Source: Oscillospiraceae bacterium (GTDB taxonomy: Bacteria > Bacillota_A > Clostridia > Oscillospirales > Oscillospiraceae). From it: a stretch of DNA of 15,241 nt. Where the stretch lies: positions 1 to 15,241 of the forward strand of contig JAFZOC010000341.1 of the NCBI GenBank assembly GCA_017550765.1. The letters are read 5' to 3'. The translations under genes and the position numbers were made by a program. This document shows, piece after piece, positions 7,166 through 12,607 of the stretch (positions are counted from its first letter, which is position 1; the number at the start of each line of letters is the position of its first letter). A model generated the notes under the pieces. The model had not been told where the DNA came from. It saw nothing but the letters and a program-made list of their open reading frames with translations, and searched no databases.

Positions 7166-7977
7166 AGCGCCGGGCGGCGATAGGCGTTGCCGTGGACCTC
7201 ACAGGCGCGGTGGCGGCGCAGCTGCTCGAGGTCCAGTTCCGCCAGACAGATCCCCGGCGCGCTCCCCGCGTCCAGGACCTGCATGTCCCGCACGTCCTCT
7301 TCCTCCGGCAGCCAGGGCACCCCGTCGAAGAGCGTGGAATGGCCGTTGCAGTCGGGCTGGCCCTCCGGATAGTTCACTGTGGCGATGGCCAGCATGTTCT
7401 CAAAGGCCCGGGCGCGGAGCTGGCTGAGCCTGTTGATCTCCATGGGGCAGGCGTTGGGCGTCAGGATCAGCTCGGCGCCCTGGAGCATCAGGATCCTGGC
7501 GCTCTCCGGGAACTCCCGGTCGTAGCAGATCATGGCGCCTGTCCGGACCGGCCCGCAGGCGGTGTCCAGCGTGACGGTGCGGAAGTCCTCTCCCGGCGTG
7601 AGCCGGAGCTCGTCGCCGAAGTCGCAGGTGTGGACCTTGGCATAGCGCAGCGCTTCTGCGCCGTGCCGGTCGAAGAGCGAGAGCGTGTTGCGGGGCGCCG
7701 GCTCGAATGCTTCCAGATACGTGATGCCGATCGTCATGTCCAGCTCCCGCGCCAGACGCCCGAAGCTCTGGACGAAGGCCCCCTCCGGGGAGACGGCCAG
7801 GGCCCTCAGGGCAGCCGGATCTTCCGGGATCGTATAGCCGCAGCTCCACATCTCCGGGAACAGCGCGATGTCCGCCCCCAGCTCCTTCGCCTCCCGGCAG
7901 GCTGCCGCGCCGATCTCGGCCTGGGCGGCGATATCCGGCCCGGGCAGCAGCTGCAGCAGCGCGATCTTCAGTCCCAT
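7069..7977 (-). CDS. carbon-nitrogen hydrolase (nitrilase superfamily amidohydrolase)
   Basis: Hydrolyses an amide or related C-N bond; cytosolic, 302 residues. The catalytic Glu-Lys-Cys triad is complete: Glu42 in LFPEMWSCGY, Lys114 in YAKVHTCDF and Cys151 in MICYDREFPES. Further family landmarks are ILTPNACPM and NRLSQLRARAFEN. The sequence is closest in style to the aliphatic amidase/N-carbamoyl amidohydrolase branches rather than true nitrilases, but substrate cannot be told. The C-terminal 30 or so residues are Arg/Gly/Pro-rich and overlap the plus-strand small gene tail-to-tail. The start has GGAAGGAAGG upstream, separated from the ATG by a palindromic spacer. The promoter is given as a separate entry. 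Transcribed alone, divergent from the acyltransferase gene. Confidence 0.92.
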   Translation of the reverse strand: MGLKIALLQLLPGPDIAAQAEIGAAACREAKELGADIALFPEMWSCGYTIPEDPAALRALAVSPEGAFVQSFGRLARELDMTIGITYLEAFEPAPRNTLSLFDRHGAEALRYAKVHTCDFGDELRLTPGEDFRTVTLDTACGPVRTGAMICYDREFPESARILMLQGAELILTPNACPMEINRLSQLRARAFENMLAIATVNYPEGQPDCNGHSTLFDGVPWLPEEEDVRDMQVLDAGSAPGICLAELDLEQLRRHRACEVHGNAYRRPALYGALLDRAAEPPFLRPDARRDRGGRPGRVDG

Positions 7978-7989
7978 GGTCGATCGACC
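7978..7989. repeat. 12-bp perfect palindrome in the ribosome-site spacer
   Basis: GGTCGATCGACC is its own reverse complement and fills the gap between the purine-rich ribosome site and the ATG of the amidohydrolase gene. It could be an operator for a dimeric protein, or chance in GC-rich DNA. Only one copy was noticed. Confidence 0.35.
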
Positions 7990-8019
7990 TTCCTTCCCGC
8001 GCGTCGCGCTCTTTCCCGT

Positions 8020-8048
8020 ATCATAGCACAGGCGGCGGCCTTTGTCAC
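8020..8048 (-). promoter_or_regulatory. sigma-A-type promoter for the amidohydrolase
   Basis: On the minus strand GTGACA (8043-8048, 5 of 6 to TTGACA), a 17-base spacer and TATGAT (8020-8025, 5 of 6 to TATAAT), with TGC just before the -10 as an extended element. The predicted start leaves a leader of roughly 35 bases. Confidence 0.75.
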
Positions 8049-8104
8049 CCGGTCAGCTGCGAAAAACGGCGGCGCACAGGATGCCCGGCTCGCAGATCTT
8101 GTCC

Positions 8105-8133
8105 TTGAGATCCGGCGCGGGTCGTGGTAAAGT
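8105..8133 (+). promoter_or_regulatory. putative promoter for the acyltransferase operon
   Basis: TTGAGA (8105-8110), a 17-base spacer and TAAAGT (8128-8133), preceded by TGG as an extended -10. The leader to the ATG at 8161 would be about 20 bases and holds GAGAGGAG as ribosome site. It is back to back with the amidohydrolase promoter. Confidence 0.5.
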
Positions 8134-8160
8134 GGAGAAAACGAGAGAGGAGCGATCTCC

Positions 8161-9435
8161 ATGGAGCAGGACAAGCTGGAACGCTTCGATATGAAAGCGC
8201 CGCCGGTGCCCACCAAGTGGTATCTGCGGCCCCTGACCCTGGCCCTGAGCCTGCCGGACGTGTGGAAGCACCGGGCGCAGATCGCGCGCATCGGCACCGA
8301 GGGGCTGCGGCCGCCCTATGTGATGCTCTGCAACCACAACGCGTTCCTGGATTTCAAGGTCGCGACCCGGGCGATCTGGCCCCACAGGGCCAACTACGTG
8401 GTGGCCATCGACGGCTTCATCGGCCGGGAGAAGCTGCTGCGGGACGTGGGCTGCATCTGCAAGCGCAAGTTCACCAGCGACCTGAGCCTGATCCGCCAGC
8501 TCAAGCAGGTGATCCGCAACGGCGACGTGGCCATGATCTATCCCGAGGCCCGCTATTCCCTCTGCGGCACCACGGCGGTGCTGCCGGCCTCCCTGGGCAA
8601 GCTCTGCAAGCTCCTGGACGTGCCGGTGGCGACGCTGATCTGCCACGGGCACCATGTGAACTCCCCCTTCTGGAACCTGCACGACCGGGGCGTGAAGCCC
8701 ACCGAGGCGGAGTTCACCCTGCTCTTCACGCCGGAACAGCTGAGATCCATGAGCGCCGCCGAGGTGAACGAGCGGCTGGTCCAGGCTTTCCAGTATGACG
8801 ACTTCGCCTGGCAGAAGCAGCGGGGCATCCGCACGCCATACGAGGGGCGGGCCGAGGGCCTGCACAAGGTGCTCTACCAGTGCCCGGCCTGCGGGACGGA
8901 GTTCCGCATGGCGTCCAGAGGCACGAAGCTCTTCTGCGAGGCCTGCGGCAAACACTGGACCATGTCGGAGCTGGGGGAGCTCTCCGCCGACGAGGGGGAG
9001 ACCGAGTTCAGCCACATCCCCGACTGGTACGAGTGGGAGCGCGCCAATGTCCGCAGAGAGGTGGAGGCAGGGACCTACTCCTCCGGCCCGCTGCCCGTGA
9101 CCGTGGACAGCCTGCCCAACGCCAAAAAGTTCATCCGCCTGGGGGAGGGGACCCTGGTGCACGACATGGAGGGCTTCACCGTCCGGGGAACAGACGTGGA
9201 CGGGGACCCCTTCGAGATGATCAAGCCCGTGCCCAGCCTCTACTCCTGCCACATCGAGTACGAGTACCTGGGCAAGTTCGGGGACTGCGTGGATCTGAAC
9301 ACCCTGGAGGACACCTGGTACATCTATCCCCACGACTGCGCCTTCTCCGTGACCAAGATGGCCCTGGCCACGGAAGAGCTGTACTTCGCCCACCGCCGTG
9401 CCATCGGCCGCCCCTGCGAGCCGGGGCTGGCGTGA
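8161..9435 (+). CDS. PlsC-type acyltransferase with C-terminal zinc ribbon
   Basis: A 424-residue protein. Residues about 45-215 form a lysophospholipid-acyltransferase-like domain: the catalytic HX4D motif is intact (His59, Asp64 in CNHNAFLDF), and IYPEARYS (126-133) corresponds to the PEGTRS block. A reasonable reaction is transfer of an acyl chain to a lysophosphatidic-acid-like acceptor at the inner membrane face. After the domain comes a four-cysteine zinc ribbon (Cys241, Cys244, Cys259, Cys262) and about 160 residues of unassigned, mixed alpha/beta sequence ending near PCEPGLA. Standard PlsC proteins are about 200-250 residues and lack both. Preceded by a promoter and a good ribosome site; followed after 29 bases by an unrecognised gene. 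The zinc ribbon suggests binding to a protein or nucleic acid partner, but this is inference. Confidence 0.85.
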   Translation: MEQDKLERFDMKAPPVPTKWYLRPLTLALSLPDVWKHRAQIARIGTEGLRPPYVMLCNHNAFLDFKVATRAIWPHRANYVVAIDGFIGREKLLRDVGCICKRKFTSDLSLIRQLKQVIRNGDVAMIYPEARYSLCGTTAVLPASLGKLCKLLDVPVATLICHGHHVNSPFWNLHDRGVKPTEAEFTLLFTPEQLRSMSAAEVNERLVQAFQYDDFAWQKQRGIRTPYEGRAEGLHKVLYQCPACGTEFRMASRGTKLFCEACGKHWTMSELGELSADEGETEFSHIPDWYEWERANVRREVEAGTYSSGPLPVTVDSLPNAKKFIRLGEGTLVHDMEGFTVRGTDVDGDPFEMIKPVPSLYSCHIEYEYLGKFGDCVDLNTLEDTWYIYPHDCAFSVTKMALATEELYFAHRRAIGRPCEPGLA

Positions 9436-9464
9436 GTGGGACCATCCGTTCGAAAAGGATGTGT

Positions 9465-9881
9465 ATGGACATGGATCCTTTGATGGAGAGCAACGTATAC
9501 TCCCTGCGGGGGCGTGTGCTGATCGTGGGCGCCTGTCTGCCCGCGGTCTGGCCGGAGAGCTTTGGAGCGCTGGCGGCGGAGGCCGATCAGGTCTACAGCC
9601 TGTGTCTGGAGACTACCCACGTCAACATGGCCGTGACCAAGTTCACGGCGGTGCTGGGCACCGGGCAGGTGGAGAGCCTGCGCTTCGCCACGGTGGACCG
9701 CTCGCCCCACTGCACCCAGATGCACTACATCCGCCACGAGATCGAGCGGGTGCTGCCCGAGCACATCCCCATGGAGAGCGTCGTGGTGACGGACGCCGGC
9801 GTCGTGCCCGTGACGCAGGAGGCGGTGGAGCTCTCCAAGTCCCTGGCCCGTCTCAGCCGGGGGGAGAGGAGCGCGCCATGA
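9465..9881 (+). CDS. unrecognised conserved-looking protein, possible metal ligand cluster
   Basis: A soluble 138-residue protein whose family I cannot name. It opens with SLRGRVLIVGACLPAVWPES, which looks like a beta strand plus glycine turn, then YSLCLETTHVNMAVTKFTAV, and a His/Cys-rich core ATVDRSPHCTQMHYIRHEIE. Cys24, Cys47, Cys83, His82, His87 and His91 are candidate metal or active-site residues. Three ATGs lie within 12 bases; the one at 9465 is 5 bases after AAAAGGA and is preferred. The stop overlaps the start of the pyruvate-kinase-like gene as ATGA, so the two are translationally coupled and may act together. Codon use matches the neighbours. The sequence has balanced protein-like composition with no low-complexity tract, so it is a real gene; the role is unknown. 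Confidence 0.75.
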   Translation: MDMDPLMESNVYSLRGRVLIVGACLPAVWPESFGALAAEADQVYSLCLETTHVNMAVTKFTAVLGTGQVESLRFATVDRSPHCTQMHYIRHEIERVLPEHIPMESVVVTDAGVVPVTQEAVELSKSLARLSRGERSAP

Positions 9882-10864
9882 GGACACGGATCTACGGGAC
9901 CCTGGGGCCCGCCTGCGCCAGCGCGGAGACCCTGGAGCAGATGCTGCGCCTGGGGATCGGCGGCATGCGCCTCAACCTCAGCCATGTGGGGCTGCGGGAG
10001 GCCGGGGGAGCGCTCGACGCCCTGCGGGAGGCCGCGTCCCGCGCGGGGACGGAGCCGGAGCTGCTGATCGACATGCAGGGGCCGGAACTGCGGGTCGGCG
10101 CCCTGCCCGCGCCGCTGCTGCTGCGGGCGGGGGAGACCTTCGACCTGGACGCGCTTCCCCTGCCGGAGCCGGTGCGCGCCGCCCTGGCCCCCGGGCAGGA
10201 GCTGCTGCTGGACGACGGGAAGCTGCTGCTGACCACGGTCCGGGGCGGGAAGGCCCATGTGACCCGGGGCGGGATGCTCCTCGGCCGCAAGAGCGTGGCG
10301 CTGCCGGGGCGGGAGATCCGCCTCCCGGCGCTGACGGAGGAGGATCTGCGGAACATCGCCCAGGCCCGGGAGACCGGTGTCACGGCCCTGATGCAGCCCT
10401 TCGTCCGCTCCCGGCGGGATCTGGAGGAGGTCCGCGCCGCCCTGGACGCCGCGGGCTGCGGCCATGTGCGGCTGCTGGCCAAGGTGGAGAGCCGGGCGGG
10501 CCTGCGGATGCTGCCGGAACTGCTCCCCGCCTGCGACGAGATCGTGATCGCCCGGGGCGACCTGGGCAACGCCATGCCCCTCTGGGAGCTGCCCGCGGCA
10601 CAGAAACACATCGCCGCTGCCTGCCGGGAGGCGGGGCGGGCGTTCATGGTGGTGACCCAGATGCTCGCCTCCATGGAGCAGAGCCCCGTGCCCACCCGGG
10701 CCGAGGTCAGCGATATCTTCAACGCCGTGCTGGACGGGGCGGCTTCCGTCATGATCACCGGCGAGACCGCTGCCGGGAAGTACCCGGTGGAGGCCGCGCG
10801 CTACCTGACAGAGACGGTCCGCCAGGCGGAACGCTACCAGGAGGAAGAGAGGAAAGACACATGA
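9878..10864 (+). CDS. pyruvate kinase barrel-domain protein lacking the C-terminal domain
   Basis: 328 residues, against about 470 or more for standard pyruvate kinase. It has the N-terminal barrel and the inserted B domain (about 71-150) and stops after the barrel with GETAAGKYPVEAARYL; the C-terminal allosteric domain is absent, without sign of frameshift. Conserved active-site residues are Arg31, Asn33, Ser35, His36 (GMRLNLSHV), Lys202 and Glu204 (AKVES), Asp228 (ARGDLG) and Thr260 (TQML). The usual DTKGPE is DMQGPE here (65-70), replacing the Thr and Lys that help bind K+ and substrate phosphate. It may retain phosphoenolpyruvate chemistry, act on a related enol substrate or be regulatory. 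It overlaps both neighbours by ATGA. Homology is certain; activity as glycolytic pyruvate kinase is doubtful, and a full-length copy probably exists elsewhere. Confidence 0.88.
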   Translation: MRTRIYGTLGPACASAETLEQMLRLGIGGMRLNLSHVGLREAGGALDALREAASRAGTEPELLIDMQGPELRVGALPAPLLLRAGETFDLDALPLPEPVRAALAPGQELLLDDGKLLLTTVRGGKAHVTRGGMLLGRKSVALPGREIRLPALTEEDLRNIAQARETGVTALMQPFVRSRRDLEEVRAALDAAGCGHVRLLAKVESRAGLRMLPELLPACDEIVIARGDLGNAMPLWELPAAQKHIAAACREAGRAFMVVTQMLASMEQSPVPTRAEVSDIFNAVLDGAASVMITGETAAGKYPVEAARYLTETVRQAERYQEEERKDT

Positions 10865-11532
10865 GAACGCTGAGAACTGTTTTTTGCCTGCTGCTGACGG
10901 CCCTGCTGCTCCTGAGCTGCACAGCCTGCGGCCAGAGCGCCGCGCCGACCACGACCACGGCGAGCGACGCGCCGGAGGACGTGCCCGATGCCGAGCCTGC
11001 GAAGGGCGAGACTGAGGCCCAGCCGGAGGGCATCCACGGCCTGCATCACGTGGAGCTGGAGATCCGGGACTACGGCACGGTGATTCTCGAGCTGGACGCC
11101 GACACCGCGCCCATCACGGTCCAGAACTTCCTGGACCTGGCGGGGAGCGGCTTCTACGACGGGCTGACCTTCCATAGGATCATGGACGGCTTCATGATCC
11201 AGGGCGGCGACCCCCTGGGCAACGGCACCGGCGGCTCCGGGACGAACATCAAGGGCGAGTTCGCGCTCAACGGCTGGGAGAACGGGATCTCCCACCAGAA
11301 GGGCGTCGTCTCCATGGCCCGGGCGCGGCCCTATGACAGCGCCAGCTCCCAGTTCTTCATCTGCGTGGGCGACGCCAGCTTCCTGGACGGCCAGTATGCC
11401 GCCTTCGGCTGGGTCACCGAGGGGATGGAGATCGTGGAGCAGATCGCCAGGGACGCCAGGCCCGTCGACAACAACGGCACGATCCCGGCAGCGGAGCAGC
11501 CGGTGATCGAGCGCGTCACCGTGCTGGACTGA
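10861..11532 (+). CDS. cyclophilin-type peptidyl-prolyl isomerase, lipoprotein
   Basis: Catalyses cis-trans isomerisation of proline bonds, helping secreted proteins fold outside the membrane. The 223-residue precursor has a lipoprotein signal: basic start MRTLRTVF, hydrophobic stretch, and cysteines at 20 and 23 (LLSCTACGQS), either of which may be the lipidated one. An Ala/Thr/Glu/Pro-rich linker (24-60) leads to the cyclophilin domain (62-222). FHRIMDGFMIQGGDP contains the catalytic Arg106 with Phe111 and Gln114. SSQFFICV and FLDGQYAAFGWV complete the binding pocket, with Tyr where human CypA has Trp. Such bacterial cyclophilins are often cyclosporin-insensitive. Its ATG overlaps the preceding stop (ATGA) and it ends the operon, 26 bases before a strong hairpin. 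Confidence 0.95.
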   Translation: MRTLRTVFCLLLTALLLLSCTACGQSAAPTTTTASDAPEDVPDAEPAKGETEAQPEGIHGLHHVELEIRDYGTVILELDADTAPITVQNFLDLAGSGFYDGLTFHRIMDGFMIQGGDPLGNGTGGSGTNIKGEFALNGWENGISHQKGVVSMARARPYDSASSQFFICVGDASFLDGQYAAFGWVTEGMEIVEQIARDARPVDNNGTIPAAEQPVIERVTVLD

Positions 11533-11558
11533 GGGGCGGATCCGACGGATCGGAAACA

Positions 11559-11595
11559 GGAAGAGGCGGCAGTTCTCAGATCTGCCGCCTCTTCC
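11559..11595. terminator. 14-bp perfect hairpin, shared terminator
   Basis: GGAAGAGGCGGCAG (11559-11572) pairs exactly with 11582-11595 around a 9-base loop. It lies between convergent genes, 26 bases after the cyclophilin stop and 48 bases beyond the stop of the small minus-strand gene. There is no long T tract on the plus side, so it may work bidirectionally or with a factor. Confidence 0.7.
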
Positions 11596-11643
11596 GCTGC
11601 CCCAGGCGCTCTTGATACCGCCCGGCCGGCGCGGTCCGGGCTC

Positions 11644-11754
11644 TCACAGCGCCAGGACGATGAGCGTCACGGCCAGGATGAAGGCCGCCAGGTACATCAG
11701 GCCCGTCAGGGTCTGCATCGGGCTGCTGGTGGTGCAAGGTATGTTCTCGTTCAT
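11644..11754 (-). CDS. 36-residue single-pass membrane miniprotein
   Basis: The reading frame begins MNENIPCTTSSPMQTLTGL and ends in a hydrophobic stretch of about 19 residues (GLMYLAAFILAVTLIVLAL), so it would sit in the membrane with a short polar N-terminus and essentially no C-terminal tail. A very strong ribosome site, GGGAGGGA, stands 6 bases before the ATG, which is what makes the gene credible. A possible extended -10 (TGTTAGGAT) lies about 40 bases upstream. No family is recognised. Miniproteins of this type often bind and tune a larger membrane protein or act as toxins, but nothing here tells which; no antitoxin-like RNA was identified. The opposite strand also carries an open frame (11612-11797), which lacks a ribosome site and looks like a shadow. 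Confidence 0.6.
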   Translation of the reverse strand: MNENIPCTTSSPMQTLTGLMYLAAFILAVTLIVLAL

Positions 11755-11790
11755 GGATGATCCCTCCCTGTTTTTTGTCTTTACGCGCTC

Positions 11791-11799
11791 ATCCTAACA
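11791..11799 (-). promoter_or_regulatory. possible extended -10 for the membrane miniprotein
   Basis: Minus-strand TGTTAGGAT is a TGn plus TAGGAT element, similar to the -10 of the carbonic anhydrase promoter. No clear -35 hexamer was found at the right distance. An 8-bp palindrome GGACGTCC overlaps its upstream side. Confidence 0.3.
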
Positions 11800-11908
11800 G
11801 GACGTCCGTCCCATAGAACGGACTTCCAAACAAAAGAGGGGAAGATCGGCTGCGGGGCGCGCCAGACCAACGTCCGGGCCGACTGCCGAGCGAGAACGCC
11901 GGCGGGTG

Positions 11909-11937
11909 TTGACAGATCATCCGGAAGGTGCTAGGAT
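11909..11937 (+). promoter_or_regulatory. sigma-A promoter for the carbonic anhydrase
   Basis: Perfect TTGACA (11909-11914), a 17-base spacer and TAGGAT (11932-11937), with TGC immediately before the -10. Transcription would begin near 11944, giving a leader of about 15 bases that is almost wholly the AAAGGAGGG ribosome site. This is the best promoter in the window. Confidence 0.85.
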
Positions 11938-11958
11938 CGGGGCAAAGGAGGGATCGGG

Positions 11959-12504
11959 ATGGAACGATCGGATATCCGCGGAAGACTGGCGGCGGGGAAC
12001 GCCCGCTGGCAGGCGCTGGAAGGGGAGACGGCGGCACGGCGGAGGGAGACGGCGGAGGAGGGCCAGAGGCCCTACGCCATCGTCATCGCCTGTTCGGACT
12101 CCCGGGTGATCCCGGAGCAGATCTTCGGCGCGGGGCTGGGGGAGCTCTTCGTGGTGCGCGTGGCCGGCAACGTCCTGGACCGGCATCAGCTGGGCAGCGT
12201 GGAATACGCGGCGGCCCATCTCCACTGCCGCATGATCCTGATGCTGGGGCACACCGGCTGCGGCGCCGTCGGCGCGGCGCTCTCCGGAGGCGGCGAGGGC
12301 CTCATCCAGAGCATCACCGACGAGATCGCCCGGGCGGTCGGCGCGGAGCGGGACCCGGACCGGGCCTGTGAGAAGAACGTGCGCCATGGCGTGGAGCTGC
12401 TGCGGCGGGAGTTCGCATATCACCCGGAGATCCCGGCGGAGGATCTGGAGATCTGCGGCGCGGTGTACGACATCGCCACGGGCGAAGTCCGCTGGCTGGC
12501 CTGA
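11959..12504 (+). CDS. beta-class carbonic anhydrase
   Basis: Zinc enzyme that interconverts CO2 and bicarbonate, cytosolic, 181 residues. Zinc ligands are Cys45 (in IACSDSRV), His98 and Cys101 (in LGHTGCGAV); the Asp47-Arg49 dyad that gates the active site is present. The ~180-residue length matches the short clostridial branch. The start is fixed by AAAGGAGGG eight bases upstream, and the gene has its own promoter and terminator, so it is a single-gene unit. It may supply bicarbonate to carboxylases or handle CO2 released by decarboxylation; a link to the Psd reaction is possible but speculative. Confidence 0.95.
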   Translation: MERSDIRGRLAAGNARWQALEGETAARRRETAEEGQRPYAIVIACSDSRVIPEQIFGAGLGELFVVRVAGNVLDRHQLGSVEYAAAHLHCRMILMLGHTGCGAVGAALSGGGEGLIQSITDEIARAVGAERDPDRACEKNVRHGVELLRREFAYHPEIPAEDLEICGAVYDIATGEVRWLA

Positions 12505-12553
12505 CGCCGGACAGCCGCAGAGACGGTACAGAAGGGCCGGCACAGAGGATACG

Positions 12554-12596
12554 AAAAGAGCATCGCGAGGTCGAGGGACCTCGCGATGCTCTTTTT
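12554..12596. terminator. strong intrinsic terminator between convergent genes
   Basis: An 18-bp perfect stem (12554-12571 with 12578-12595) around a 6-base loop CGAGGG, ending in TTTTT on the plus strand and, because the stem opens with AAAA, in TTTT on the minus strand. It can stop the carbonic anhydrase message and the minus-strand lipid gene that ends at 12608. Confidence 0.92.
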
Positions 12597-12607
12597 GCGG
12601 GAGAGGC

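Noticed and set aside
11612..11797. 61-residue plus-strand open frame opposite the miniprotein
   Set aside because: No ribosome site and no protein-like pattern; the opposite frame has a strong site and a clear membrane segment.
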